Made by a program: the position numbers and the translations under genes. From the NCBI GenBank assembly GCA_013822345.1, contig PNKH01000010.1, positions 1-64,000 on the forward strand: a stretch of 64,000 nt of DNA. Direction: 5' to 3'. Shown piece after piece: positions 32,057 through 40,420 of the stretch; the first letter of the stretch is position 1; every line of letters begins with the position of its first letter. The notes beneath the pieces were generated by a model. The model made no database searches. It saw only the letters and a list, made by a program, of their open reading frames with translations, and had not been told where the DNA came from. Source of the DNA: Isosphaera sp. GTDB taxonomy: Bacteria; Planctomycetota; Planctomycetia; Gemmatales; Gemmataceae.

Positions 32057-33346
32057 TTAGCTGCCGAGGACGCTCCGGGCGTCCACCGTCATGGCCCGCC
32101 GAACGGCGAGCAGGCTCGACAAGGCCGCGATGACCGTCATGGCGGCGAGCATCTGCCCCACGTCCCCGTAGGTCGCCGCGACCCGCCGCGGGAAGAACGG
32201 TTCGATTGCGAACTCCAGCGCACCGCCGAGCAGCGTTCCGAGTACCCCCATAAGAACGGCTTGCTGGAGGATCATCCCGTAGATGCGGAGCCCCGGCGTG
32301 CCGAGGAGCTTCAGCACCGCGATGTCCTTCACCTTGTCGAGGGTGAAGGTGTAGATGATGAGCCCGATGACGATGCCGGCGATGACGACCAGGATGACCC
32401 GGAAAAGCGAGAGCTGGAGGACGAGCAGCCGGTTCGACCCCATGAGCTGGATGTTCACCTGCCGAGGGCCGGTGTAGACCTCGAGCCTCTTGCCCTTGGA
32501 AATCTCCCGGGCGACCGCTTCCGGCGACGCCCCGGGCTCGAGTCTCACCGCGATGGCGCTGATGACGTGCGTGTCGTGGGACGCCGCTTCCGCCGTCCGG
32601 GCGATGGGTTCGGCAAGGCGGGGGGAGACCCTGCCCTCTTTGGCGAACGGCTCTCGCACCCGCCGCCTTCGGTCCCGAAGGAGGTCCGGGTCCGGCCGGA
32701 AGAGGATGGCTTGCGCCTCCTTCAGGGTGGTGTAAACCACCGGGTCCGCTGTGAACCCCACCATGTTCTTCGTCAGGCCCACCACCGTGTAGTCGTGGTA
32801 GCCGACCCGCACCCGCTCCCCGACCTGAAAACCCGTCTTCACGTCGGCGACGAGTTCATAGTCGTCGGCCTCGATGCCGCGGCCGGCGACGAGCGCGGGC
32901 GGTCCACCCATCCGGCCCGGCTTGTAGCCGATGACGACGAACCGCTCTTCGGTCGGCACGTCCATCCAGCCGGGTTCCACCATCGTTTGCGTCCCGGCCA
33001 CCGCGTTCTGGTACATGAACTTCGCAAGCGGCGTCGGCCGCGGCGGACGGACAACATGTTCCATGCCGATGACCAAAGGGCTCGCCTCGGCCACCCCGGG
33101 GATGACCTCGATGGCGTGGTAGTAGTCCTCGGGCAAGCGCGACACCTCGACGAAGGGGCCGAGCGTGTCCTTCTCGACTACCCACAAATCGGCCCCGGTC
33201 TCGGTGACGATGGTCGCCGAGTCGTAAATCACCCCGCGGATAATCCCCCCGATGGCCAGGACCACCATGAGCAGGAGCCCGACCCCGAAGACAGAGCTGA
33301 AGAACTTGAAGCGGTGGTAGCGGATGTCCTTGAGCGCGAGGTTCAC
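32057..33346 (-). CDS. ABC transporter permease (FtsX/DevC-like)
   Basis: 429 residues from a GTG. One N-terminal membrane helix (FFSSVFGVGLLLMVVLAIGG), a large extracytoplasmic domain of ~230 residues, then three C-terminal helices (LFRVILVVIAGIVIGLIIYT, LMGVLGTLLGGALEFAI, MLAAMTVIAALSSLLAV). That is the MacB/FtsX layout; DevC proteins look the same. It works with the ATPase at 31306 and the adaptor at 33359. In a metal-regulated set it probably exports a metal-linked toxicant or envelope component. Confidence 0.85.
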   Translation of the reverse strand: MNLALKDIRYHRFKFFSSVFGVGLLLMVVLAIGGIIRGVIYDSATIVTETGADLWVVEKDTLGPFVEVSRLPEDYYHAIEVIPGVAEASPLVIGMEHVVRPPRPTPLAKFMYQNAVAGTQTMVEPGWMDVPTEERFVVIGYKPGRMGGPPALVAGRGIEADDYELVADVKTGFQVGERVRVGYHDYTVVGLTKNMVGFTADPVVYTTLKEAQAILFRPDPDLLRDRRRRVREPFAKEGRVSPRLAEPIARTAEAASHDTHVISAIAVRLEPGASPEAVAREISKGKRLEVYTGPRQVNIQLMGSNRLLVLQLSLFRVILVVIAGIVIGLIIYTFTLDKVKDIAVLKLLGTPGLRIYGMILQQAVLMGVLGTLLGGALEFAIEPFFPRRVAATYGDVGQMLAAMTVIAALSSLLAVRRAMTVDARSVLGS

Positions 33347-33358
33347 GCCGGGTCTCCC

Positions 33359-34468
33359 TTACGGCTTGGCCGCAGGCGGCGAGACGCGAACCGTCTCGCC
33401 GCCCTTGAGGCCGATGGGTTTTAGGACGACCTGGTCCCCGGCCGTCAGGTCGCCCGTCACGGCGACGACGGGGAGCCGGGGGCTCGTGGCCCCGAGCTGC
33501 ACCTGGACCTTGCGGACGCCGCCGTCCGGCCCGGTCACGAAGACGAACCGGTCGTTCCCGAACGGCATGACGGCCGCCTTCGGGACGACGAGAGCGTTGG
33601 GGGAGGAGCCCACTTCGATGTAGACTTCGGCCCACTGCCCGACCTGGAGTTCACCGGACGGGAGCGGGAACGCGACCTGGACGAGCATTTCTTCCGTCAC
33701 CGGGTCGGCCTCGGGGTAGACCCGTGACACCCGGCCCTTCAGCGGCTTGTCCGCCCGGCCGCGTAGGACCACCGTCGCCGGCTGGTCCTTCTTCACCTTG
33801 CCCGAGAAGCGCTGGTCCACGTGGGCATCGACCCAGATGACGGACGTGTCGGCCACCGACACCATCGGCTGACCCGCAACGACCGCGTCTCCGGCCTCCA
33901 CCCAGCGCCTCGTCACGAGGCCCGAAACGGAGGTGACGACCCGCGTTTCCGAGAGCTTGAACTCGTGGTAGCGGAGGTCGGCTTCCTCCACCCCGACGGC
34001 GCTCTCGGCGACCCGGTACTTTTCCTGGTAAACGTCGTACTCCTCGCGGCCCAACACCCCCGAGCGAATGAGCGCTTGCGCTCGCTCCCAGGAGAGTTTC
34101 GTCTGTTGGGCCGTGGCCTTCGCGGCTTCGAGCCGTGCCTTCGCGCGGGCCACTTGGTGGCGAAGGTCGGTGTCTTCGAGGACCGCGACGAGTTGCCCCT
34201 CCTTGACGACATCGCCCTCGTCAACGAGCACCTTCTCGACCCGGCCGGTGAGCTTCGTGCCCACCTTGGAAAGCACCTTGGTCGTGACGGTGCCGGTGCC
34301 CGACACCTCGGCAACGACCGATTGTTCTCGAACCGCGGCGACACTGACTTCGCGGGGGGTGAGAAGGTACGCCCTCGCCAGTGCCGCGGCCCCCAGCAGC
34401 AGGACGGCATACATGACGAGCGTTCGGACGACGGGCCATACCCGCCCGGGCCGACTCACTTGGCCCAT
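33359..34468 (-). CDS. periplasmic adaptor (HlyD/MFP family)
   Basis: 369 residues. One N-terminal membrane anchor (VVRTLVMYAVLLLGAAALA), a lipoyl-like half (GRVEKVLVDEGDVVKEGQLV), a coiled-coil hairpin (HQVARAKARLEAAKATAQQT), then the second lipoyl half (VTSVSGLVTRRWVEAGDAVV) and a beta-barrel. Adaptors bridge the inner-membrane ABC pump to an outer-membrane channel. No TolC-like gene is nearby. A MerR-type promoter lies 55 nt upstream. Confidence 0.87.
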   Translation of the reverse strand: MGQVSRPGRVWPVVRTLVMYAVLLLGAAALARAYLLTPREVSVAAVREQSVVAEVSGTGTVTTKVLSKVGTKLTGRVEKVLVDEGDVVKEGQLVAVLEDTDLRHQVARAKARLEAAKATAQQTKLSWERAQALIRSGVLGREEYDVYQEKYRVAESAVGVEEADLRYHEFKLSETRVVTSVSGLVTRRWVEAGDAVVAGQPMVSVADTSVIWVDAHVDQRFSGKVKKDQPATVVLRGRADKPLKGRVSRVYPEADPVTEEMLVQVAFPLPSGELQVGQWAEVYIEVGSSPNALVVPKAAVMPFGNDRFVFVTGPDGGVRKVQVQLGATSPRLPVVAVTGDLTAGDQVVLKPIGLKGGETVRVSPPAAKP

Positions 34469-34522
34469 GGAACGGCTTCCCAGCGCGAGGCCCGTGTCCG
34501 CCGCACGGGTAGCGGCAAGCCC

Positions 34523-34554
34523 ATTATCGAGTCCGTACCATAGTCCGGAGTCAA
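34523..34554 (-). promoter_or_regulatory. MerR-type promoter with 20-bp spacer (exporter operon)
   Basis: TTGACT (34549-34554) and GATAAT (34523-34528) on the minus strand are 20 bp apart. The spacer includes CCGGACTATGGTACGG, a dyad related to those at 31.3 and 35.1 kb. It drives the adaptor, permease and ATPase genes. Confidence 0.82.
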
Positions 34555-34666
34555 GCCAAAAATGGCGGAGGGGGGATGAGGTGCGCGGCGTGCGCAGACT
34601 CGCAGACGCCCGAGACGTGGCTGGCTGGGGTGCCGTTCGTCGCCCGCCGTGGCCCGGCGGATCGGT

Positions 34667-35089
34667 CTAGTCGGCGTCCCGACAGCGGGGGCAGCCGCTC
34701 AGTGACTCGATGATGGGACACGAGGCGATGGTCTTTTGGCCGTCGCAGGCGCAAAGGAGGTCGGTCAGGCTCTTCTTCATCGCCTCCAGGTCCCGAATCT
34801 TGTGGTCGATCTCTTCGAGCTTCGCTTCCGCCACCTTCCGAACCCGGCCAGCCTTCGCGCGGGCCGTCTGCCGGAGGTCCAACAGGTCTTGGACCTCTTT
34901 GAGCGAGAACCCGAGTTCCTGGGCGCGCTTGATGAACCGCACCCGCTCGACCGTCTCGGGCGGGTACTCGCGGTAGCCCGACGCCCGGCGGGGCGGTTCG
35001 GCAAGAATTCCCTTCCGCTCGTAGAACCGAAGCGTTTCGACGTTCACCCCCGCCTGTTCGGCCACTTCCGCGGTCCGCAGTGCTGCCAT
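34667..35089 (-). CDS. MerR-family metal-responsive regulator
   Basis: 140 residues. The winged-helix N terminus (LRTAEVAEQAGVNVETLRFY, then ERKGILAEPPR) and RYREYP-like motif are typical. The effector part has cysteines 113, 115, 124, 133 and 136 (LLCACDG, ASCPIIES, GCPRC). The C115 and C124 spacing matches Cys117/Cys126 of mercury MerR. The third ligand, Cys82 at the dimer interface, has no counterpart (TARAKAG instead). The metal is therefore uncertain. It should control three promoters in this island, including its own. Confidence 0.85.
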   Translation of the reverse strand: MAALRTAEVAEQAGVNVETLRFYERKGILAEPPRRASGYREYPPETVERVRFIKRAQELGFSLKEVQDLLDLRQTARAKAGRVRKVAEAKLEEIDHKIRDLEAMKKSLTDLLCACDGQKTIASCPIIESLSGCPRCRDAD

Positions 35090-35112
35090 GACTTACCCCC
35101 CAGAGTTACCTC

Positions 35113-35144
35113 ATTATCAACCCTGGACCATAGTACAGAGTCAA
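35113..35144 (-). promoter_or_regulatory. MerR-type promoter with 20-bp spacer (merR-like gene)
   Basis: TTGACT (35139-35144) and GATAAT (35113-35118) on the minus strand are 20 bp apart, with CTGTACTATGGTCCAG between. It lies 24 nt upstream of the regulator's ATG, so the protein probably autoregulates. Confidence 0.8.
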
Positions 35145-35372
35145 GAGGGGTGCCGCCACGTGGTGCTTCGCCTGCGTTCTCCGCCCTGTTGCAGTCCGTC
35201 GGCTTCCGTTTCATCGGCCTACGTTACGCAATGGCGGTCCCTGCCCGCCAACCGATATCGCTGCTTCGACCGAGACACCTCCCGTCACTCCGGGCCGACC
35301 TGGCCGGCCGGGAAGGCGAAGCTCGGTCGCGTAACGGCCGCGGTTGAGGCCTCGCCCGGCTCGAAACAGGGC

Positions 35373-35428
35373 TTGTGGAGCCAGTCGTCTTGCTGCAAAA
35401 TACTCCAAATAAACCGGAGGATTTTGCA
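35373..35428 (+). promoter_or_regulatory. promoter and SD-covering palindrome of the solo AbiEi-like gene
   Basis: TTGTGG (35373-35378) and CAAAAT (35396-35401) are 17 bp apart. TGCAAAATACTCC (35394-35406) and GGAGGATTTTGCA (35416-35428) pair except for one position. The palindrome covers the -10 box and the SD and ends at the start codon. As at the abiE pair it can serve as an operator or as an RNA hairpin that masks the SD. No other function is seen in 35145-35372. Confidence 0.65.
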
Positions 35429-36036
35429 TGGCCCGCTCGACCCGGGAGGCGGCCCGAGCCCTCGCCGCCCTGGCCCACGAGCAGGGCGGGTACTTCACCG
35501 CAAAGCAGGCCCAAGAAGTGGGCTACGGGTATCGGCACCTCGACTACCACGAGACGGCCGGGAACTTCGAGCGGGTCGGCCACGGCCTCTACCGACTGCC
35601 CGAGGTTCCCCGGGCCGAACACGACGACCTCATCCGGCTCTCCCTCTGGAGCCGGAACCAGAATGACGAGCCGCAGGCGGTCGCCTCGCACGAGACGGCC
35701 CTCGTCCTGCACGAGCTGGGCGACCTCCTCCCCGGGGCCGTCCACCTGACCGTCCCGCCCGGGTTCCGGAAGAGGCCGCCGACCGGATGCGTGTTTCACA
35801 AGGCCGCGCTTGCCGCCACCGACATCGAGGAGCGGGCGGGGTTCCGGGTGACGACCCCGCTCCGCACACTCCTCGACGCGGCCGCGGGCGGCGTGAGTCA
35901 GGAGGAGATCGGGAAGGCGGTGGCGGAAGCCCTGTCGCGCGGGCTTGTGCGGAGGAAGGCCCTTGATGATGCTACGGCCGATGTCGCCTTCGAGCGGCTG
36001 AAGCCGGCCCTCGGCGGCAAGTCGAAGCGCCGCTAG
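35428..36036 (+). CDS. solo AbiEi-family antitoxin-like regulator
   Basis: 202 residues. The N-terminal winged helix (AARALAALAHEQGGYFTAKQ, then ERVGHGLYRLPEVP) and the middle domain (ASHETALVLHELGDLLPGAV, RVTTPLRTLLDAAAG) match the AbiEi antitoxin family. The start is fixed by CGGAGG seven bases upstream. No AbiEii gene follows: the next gene begins 156 nt on and belongs to a different pair. It may have lost its toxin or work as a stand-alone regulator. A dead partial copy lies at 22.4 kb. Confidence 0.82.
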   Translation: MARSTREAARALAALAHEQGGYFTAKQAQEVGYGYRHLDYHETAGNFERVGHGLYRLPEVPRAEHDDLIRLSLWSRNQNDEPQAVASHETALVLHELGDLLPGAVHLTVPPGFRKRPPTGCVFHKAALAATDIEERAGFRVTTPLRTLLDAAAGGVSQEEIGKAVAEALSRGLVRRKALDDATADVAFERLKPALGGKSKRR

Positions 36037-36131
36037 CGGGGACGAGGGATCTGCCATGTCGAAACGGTGCTCGTCCCCGGCCGCGTTGGGACCGCGACCC
36101 TACTCACTTTCAGTTTCGAGTGATTCGAGCG

Positions 36132-36173
36132 TTGCGTCCATTTCGACTACATGCTATGCTCCTTGAGGTAGCA
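36132..36173 (+). promoter_or_regulatory. promoter and dyad of the HTH/PIN pair
   Basis: TTGCGT (36132-36137) is 17 bp from TATGCT (36155-36160). TGCTA (36152-36156) and TAGCA (36169-36173) form a dyad with inner CTC/GAG over the -10 box. AGGAGG lies 9 nt before the start at 36193. An autorepressing antitoxin would fit. Confidence 0.55.
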
Positions 36174-36192
36174 AGGTAGGAGGTAGAAGCCG

Positions 36193-36663
36193 ATGGCCAC
36201 ACTTGTCCCCGAGAACTTCGAGACCGTCTCACCGAGCGAGGCCGATGCCCGGCTGGCCCGCGAGTCGAGCCGCCTCTTGGCCACCCGCAAGCTGGGGCGG
36301 CGCGCGAGCGTCCGCATCCGCCTCCTGGACGATGGCGACGAGGCCGAGACGGTGTCCGTGCCGGCGTCCGCGGTGCGGCTCTTCCTCCACCTGTTGACCG
36401 AGATGTCTCAGGGCAACGCCGTCACCCTCATCCCCACCCACGCGGAACTGACCACCCAGCAGGCCGCCGACCTGCTCAACGTGTCACGGCCCTACGTCGT
36501 CAAACTGCTCGACGAGGGGAAAATCCCGTCCCGCACCGTCGGCAAGTACCGCCGCGTCCGGTTCGACGACCTGATGGCCTTCAAGCGGAAGGACGACGAC
36601 GCCCGGGCCAAGGTCCTCGACCAGCTCACGGCCGAGGCCCAGGAGCTCGGGATGGGCTACTGA
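36193..36663 (+). CDS. HTH (excisionase-type) antitoxin of a PIN pair
   Basis: 156 residues. The C-terminal half holds an HTH_17/excisionase domain (LTTQQAADLLNVSRPYVVKL, then LDEGKIPSRTVGKYRRVRF). The N-terminal half has helices that may contact the toxin. This family is usually followed by a PIN protein, as here. The stop and the next start overlap by one base (TGATG). A promoter with a dyad precedes it. Confidence 0.82.
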   Translation: MATLVPENFETVSPSEADARLARESSRLLATRKLGRRASVRIRLLDDGDEAETVSVPASAVRLFLHLLTEMSQGNAVTLIPTHAELTTQQAADLLNVSRPYVVKLLDEGKIPSRTVGKYRRVRFDDLMAFKRKDDDARAKVLDQLTAEAQELGMGY

Positions 36664-37235
36664 TGGAGCACCCCGTCACGGCCATCTACGACGCGAACGT
36701 CTTGTACCCGGCCCCACTACGCGACCTGTTCATCCGGCTCGCCCAGGCGGGGCTGGTGCGTGCGCGGTGGACGGAAGCGATCCACGACGAATGGGTCCGA
36801 AACGTCCTAAAGGACAACCCGGCTCTGTCCCCCGACCGCCTGGCCCGGACCCGGGGGCTGATGAACGAGGCCGTCCGCGACTGCCTCGTGACCGGGTACG
36901 AACACCTGATCGAGTCCCTGTCCCTTCCGGACCCCGACGACCGTCACGTCCTCGCGGCCGCTATCCGCGCCGACGCCGAGGCGATCGTCACCTTCAACCT
37001 GAAGGACTTCCCGGCCGAGACGCTGGCCGGTTACGGCGTTGAGACGCTGCACCCGGACGAGTTCTTGGAGTCCCTGTTCGGTTTCGCACCCGGGCCGGTC
37101 TGCGCCGCGGTCAAGCGCCAACGGGAGAGCCTCCGCAACCCGCCCAAGACCGCCGAGGAGTTGCTCGCGACGCTCGAAGGCAACGGACTCATCCAAGCCG
37201 TTTCCCGACTCCGACCGTTCGCTGACCTGCTCTGA
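36663..37235 (+). CDS. PIN-domain protein, toxin of an HTH/PIN pair
   Basis: 190 residues. AIYDANVLYPAPLRDLFI is the first strand with the catalytic aspartate. The segment ESLSLPDPDDRHVLAAAIRA has the DPDDRHVLAAA motif, and AEAIVTFNLKDFP has the last acidic residues of this PIN subgroup. It is longer than VapC because of a C-terminal helical extension (~60 residues). Ribonuclease activity is expected from the family. Confidence 0.85.
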   Translation: MEHPVTAIYDANVLYPAPLRDLFIRLAQAGLVRARWTEAIHDEWVRNVLKDNPALSPDRLARTRGLMNEAVRDCLVTGYEHLIESLSLPDPDDRHVLAAAIRADAEAIVTFNLKDFPAETLAGYGVETLHPDEFLESLFGFAPGPVCAAVKRQRESLRNPPKTAEELLATLEGNGLIQAVSRLRPFADLL

Positions 37236-37308
37236 AGAGGCTGGCCCCCGCCCACCTTTTGGCCGTGGTCGTGCACTTGCGCGGTGCATTGGGGGTAAGT
37301 CCGCTCTC

Positions 37309-37373
37309 GGGTTCTCGGCGGTGGCAGGCAAGGGCGGCGAGCCATCGCCCTCATACTTGCTAACCGAGAACCC
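37309..37373. repeat. nested inverted repeat in intergenic DNA
   Basis: GGGTTCTCGG (37309-37318) pairs with CCGAGAACCC (37364-37373), and AGGGCG with CGCCCT pair inside (37331-37351). It lies between convergent genes. A bidirectional terminator or small structured RNA are possible. Nothing else is seen in 37236-37521. Confidence 0.4.
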
Positions 37374-37521
37374 ACGTCGGGGCGTGGCCGCTCACGATCA
37401 CGCAGACGCGGTCGGGAAACTCCGTGCATGCGACATAGTTGTCTCCTCGCCGGCGCGGGATGTGGTGATCGGGAATGGAGATGGGGGCGGGCTTACCCCG
37501 AACGGAATAAGCCCTACCCGG

Positions 37522-37992
37522 TCAACCTTTGCGTTCGTCACGAACCCTGATGAGATCGAGCTCATCGGGCGTCAGGGGCCGGTCAGAAACCACAGACGGG
37601 TCGTCGCAGTACCACTCGTGCCAGCCCGTCTCTTCGTCCCAGTCATCTTCTCCGTACCAGGAGACGATGACGGGGTACTGGATCAGCGTGCGGCCGGGCC
37701 CGATCAGCGGGTGGGAGAACTTCGTCGGCCGGGGCCCGTCGAACAGCGGCGGGTTGGCCGGGGCGGGCGAGGCGGCGACCACGTCGTGCCGATACCAGCC
37801 CGCAGTGACCGCCGCAGCTCGACGGTTGCACCAGCGCCCGGTGCGGCTCCACCAGTAGAAGTAGTACCTGTTCGGTCCGAACAGAACGGTGCGGACCCAC
37901 TCCCTCGCCCGGGCCCGGGGGGCCGGCCGGGGGTCCGCCAGCAGCAGGAGCAGCGCTGCCGGGTAGATCAGCAGAAAACCGAGATCAACCAC
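37522..37992 (-). CDS. hypothetical protein with N-terminal membrane helix
   Basis: 156 residues from a GTG with AAGGTGG upstream. A single N-terminal hydrophobic segment (LGFLLIYPAALLLLLA) is followed by an aromatic-rich soluble part (FGPNRYYFYWWSRTGRWCNR; WYGEDDWDEETGWHEWYCDD). The abundance of tryptophan and tyrosine is striking. No family is recognised. Confidence 0.6.
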   Translation of the reverse strand: MVDLGFLLIYPAALLLLLADPRPAPRARAREWVRTVLFGPNRYYFYWWSRTGRWCNRRAAAVTAGWYRHDVVAASPAPANPPLFDGPRPTKFSHPLIGPGRTLIQYPVIVSWYGEDDWDEETGWHEWYCDDPSVVSDRPLTPDELDLIRVRDERKG

Positions 37993-38110
37993 AGAACACC
38001 ACCTTTCTTGTTTCGAGTTCGTTCCGGGCCGCCCGCACGGTGGCACAGCAGGGCGACCAAAATCAAACTGCGGCGGCGAGCCCCGAACTGAATCCTGCTG
38101 GGTGAAGCGC

Positions 38111-38440
38111 TGAGGGGCCTGCCGCCCCTCGCCGTCAAGGTCGTGCCGGGGGGTGTCCCCGGCTTCCTCGCTCCCGCTCGTGCAGCCGGGTGATCCCCCT
38201 CCCCCCGGCCTCCACCTGGACGGCTCACCCCCCGCCTGATCAACCCGCCTCGGCCCGTCCGGTCCGACCCCTCCGAACCGTCCCGCCGCCTGACCGCGGC
38301 CGGGCCGCCCACAGGGCGGTCGCGGCCCGAGGCGGCCGCGGCAGACGGGGTGTTTCCCGAAGGCGGGTCCGCCGTTCACCGCACCCGAGTGAGTGAACCG
38401 GCCGTCCCCGCCTCCCGGGAAAACAGTTTCGGGGGGTGGG
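38111..38440 (+). ncRNA. structured leader repeat, copy A (upstream of ArdC-like gene)
   Basis: First of three related ~310-330 nt segments (others at 41294 and 43746). In order: a short GC hairpin; a helix GCCGTCAAGG with its partner ~75 nt later (TGGACGGC here); a hairpin GCCGGGGGGTGTCCCCGG; and a long terminal stem with arms near 38353-38379 and 38391-38423. It ends GGGAAAACAGTTTCGGGG. The terminal stem differs in sequence from the other copies but still pairs. It contains no convincing ORF. It ends 55 nt before the start of the ArdC-like gene. Confidence 0.6.
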
Positions 38441-38495
38441 CGACAACGAGGTGGCGACCGCGTACGGCCCGCGGCGACACGAAGGAGAAGACACC

Positions 38496-39389
38496 ATGAC
38501 CGAATCAGGAGCACAGGCAGAGCATGCGACCGACGTGTACGCGCGGGTCACCCGGCACATCGTGGACGAACTCGAGCGGCAAGGGAGGCTCCCCTGGGGC
38601 GGCATCAGCGCCCTGCCGGTAAACGCCGCCACGGGGAAACCCTACCGGGGGGTCAACGTCCTGGCCCTCTGGGTCACGGCCGCACGAGCCGGGTACCAGT
38701 CCCCCCGCTGGGGGACGCTCCGCCAGTGGAACGAGCAGGGCGGGAGGATTCGGAAGGGCGAGAAGTCCACCACCGTCGTGTTCTGGAAGAACCTGAGCGG
38801 GGACGAGGGCGAGCGCGGCGAAGATTCGGCCGACGCCGAGGAGTCGCGGCCGCGGTTCGTGGCCCGCGGCTACCCGGTGTTCAACGCGGCCCAGGTCGAG
38901 GGGTCGGGCGAGGAGTTGCCGCCCGAGGAGTATTCGTCAGACGGCCTCGGGCGCGCGGAGGCGTTCGCCTCCTCACTCGGCGCGGACGTCCGGACCGGGG
39001 ACGGCACGCCCTGCTACGACAAGCGCGGGGACTACATCCGGCTCCCGGGGCCCGAACACTTCCGGGACGGGGCGGCCCACTTCGCGGTTCTCGCCCACGA
39101 GCTCACGCACTGGACTGGTGCCGCGTCCCGGCTCGCCCGAGACCTCTCGGGGCGCTTCGGGTCCGAGGCCTACGCGATGGAGGAGCTCGTGGCCGAGCTC
39201 GGCGCCGCCTTCCTGTCGGCCACCTTCGGCGTGACGGCCGAGCCCCGCTCGGACCACGCCCGGTACGTCGGCTCGTGGCTCGAGGTGCTCCGCCGGGACA
39301 CCCGGGCCGTGTTCGCCGCCGCGTCCAAAGCCCAAGCGGCGGCCGACTGGATGCTCGCCAAGACCCAAGCCCTGGCGGCCGCCGCGTGA
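38496..39389 (+). CDS. ardC: ArdC-like antirestriction protein (ssDNA-binding domain plus zinc metallopeptidase)
   Basis: 297 residues from the ATG at 38496 with AAGGAG upstream. ArdC proteins of plasmids protect incoming DNA; the N-terminal part binds single-stranded DNA. The N-terminal block VYARVTRHIVDELERQGRLP and PVNAATGKPYRGVNVLALW match that domain, and GRIRKGEKSTTVVFWK is conserved. The C-terminal zincin has HELTH at 201-205 and a glutamate-rich helix (YAMEELVAELGAAF). It opens the accessory cassette region and is preceded by a structured leader. Confidence 0.88.
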   Translation: MTESGAQAEHATDVYARVTRHIVDELERQGRLPWGGISALPVNAATGKPYRGVNVLALWVTAARAGYQSPRWGTLRQWNEQGGRIRKGEKSTTVVFWKNLSGDEGERGEDSADAEESRPRFVARGYPVFNAAQVEGSGEELPPEEYSSDGLGRAEAFASSLGADVRTGDGTPCYDKRGDYIRLPGPEHFRDGAAHFAVLAHELTHWTGAASRLARDLSGRFGSEAYAMEELVAELGAAFLSATFGVTAEPRSDHARYVGSWLEVLRRDTRAVFAAASKAQAAADWMLAKTQALAAAA

Positions 39390-39397
39390 AGGGCCCC

Positions 39398-39420
39398 GCC
39401 GGGCGGCGATGCCGCCCGGC
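39398..39420 (+). terminator. intergenic hairpin after the ArdC-like gene
   Basis: GCCGGGCGGC (39398-39407) and GCCGCCCGGC (39411-39420) form a perfect 10-bp stem with a GAT loop. There is no T-run. One of a series of similar hairpins that separate genes in 39.4-45.2 kb. Confidence 0.5.
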
Positions 39421-39465
39421 CCAATCCCCCACGGAGACAAAAACCAGACGGAGGAGTTGTTCGCC

Positions 39466-39840
39466 ATGTTCACCGAAGACGACCTGATCCACACCTTTAC
39501 CCGCGCCGAGGCCCTTCAAGACGGCGTGCTCATCGACGCAGGTCCCCTCGCCCGCGAGCTCGGGTTTAAGTGCCCCGTGGCCTTGACCGCCGCCGCCTGG
39601 CACGACTGCGTCACGCTCCCCCCGGGTGCCACCGGCCAGGACGAGCGCGGGCGGCTCTGGGACGTACTCTGGCCGATGCACCTTGCGGTGCGGCGGGCGG
39701 AGAAGTCCTGTACAAAAGTCCGGTTCGATGTCGTCGTTCGGACGGGCGAGCGGCGGGTCAGGAAGACGCTCCGCGCCGTCTGCGGCCCCGCGGATGACGG
39801 CTCACCGTGCGTGACCGTGATGCTGCCGGAGGAGGATTAG
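39466..39840 (+). CDS. DUF6573-like hypothetical protein
   Basis: 124 residues from the ATG at 39466 with GGAGGAG upstream. FTEDDLIHTFTRAEALQDGV followed by LIDAGPLARELGFKCPVALT and then WPMHLAVRR matches a small family widespread on plasmids and phages (DUF6573). No activity is known to me. It is in the accessory cassette region between two hairpins. Confidence 0.7.
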   Translation: MFTEDDLIHTFTRAEALQDGVLIDAGPLARELGFKCPVALTAAAWHDCVTLPPGATGQDERGRLWDVLWPMHLAVRRAEKSCTKVRFDVVVRTGERRVRKTLRAVCGPADDGSPCVTVMLPEED

Positions 39841-39863
39841 CCCGCCCCGAAAACAACTGCCCC

Positions 39864-39886
39864 GCCGGGCGGCAACCCCGCCTGGC
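39864..39886 (+). terminator. intergenic hairpin
   Basis: GCCGGGCGG (39864-39872) pairs with CCGCCTGGC (39878-39886) with one G-T pair. It resembles the hairpin at 39398-39420 closely. It precedes the next gene by 20 nt. Confidence 0.45.
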
Positions 39887-39906
39887 ATTTATCGGAGACA
39901 CCGCCC

Positions 39907-40209
39907 ATGACCGCACTGCACCACACCCCCGGCCCTTGGGATTTCGACTTCCCGTACATCGTCGCCCCGGACCCCTCCGGGCGGCACCCCGACCTCTACA
40001 TCGCGGAGGTCGCCCGCGAGGACGAAGACGGCCGCGTGCCGCCCGAGGACGAGCAGGACGCAAACGCCCGACTCCTCGCGGCGGCACCCGAGCTCTTCGC
40101 CGCGCTCGCGGAGTTGGTGGGCGAGATCGACCTCGCGACGCCGTCCGCCCGCCGGGCGGAGCTCGTCGCCCGCGCCCGGGAGGTCGTCGCCGCGGTGCTC
40201 GCCGCGTGA
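39907..40209 (+). CDS. small phage/plasmid-type hypothetical protein
   Basis: 100 residues. The central DANARLLAAAPELFAALAEL is a recurrent segment of small phage and plasmid proteins that begin HTPGPW, as this one does (LHHTPGPWDFDF). No function is assigned. TCGGAGACACCGCCC precedes the ATG. Confidence 0.7.
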   Translation: MTALHHTPGPWDFDFPYIVAPDPSGRHPDLYIAEVAREDEDGRVPPEDEQDANARLLAAAPELFAALAELVGEIDLATPSARRAELVARAREVVAAVLAA

Positions 40210-40420
40210 GGGAAGCGGGTGAATCATTCGGGACGTCGTCGCGGTTACCACGGCCGAAGTGGATCGAAGCGGGAAGAGAGTCACCCGCCTCAAGCACCGG
40301 CAACCCAACACCACCACTCGCAGTTCGCGCGTGCCCCTGAATGAGGGTGCTGTACCGCACGGCAGATTCGTGCGATCTAGATTGAAGGAGTTTCTTGTCT
40401 AGTTGATTGCAGGAGAGTTC

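Noticed and set aside
35145-35372. Gene between the MerR-like regulator and the solo AbiEi-like gene
   Set aside because: Only antisense-type frames with no SD or motif; treated as non-coding.
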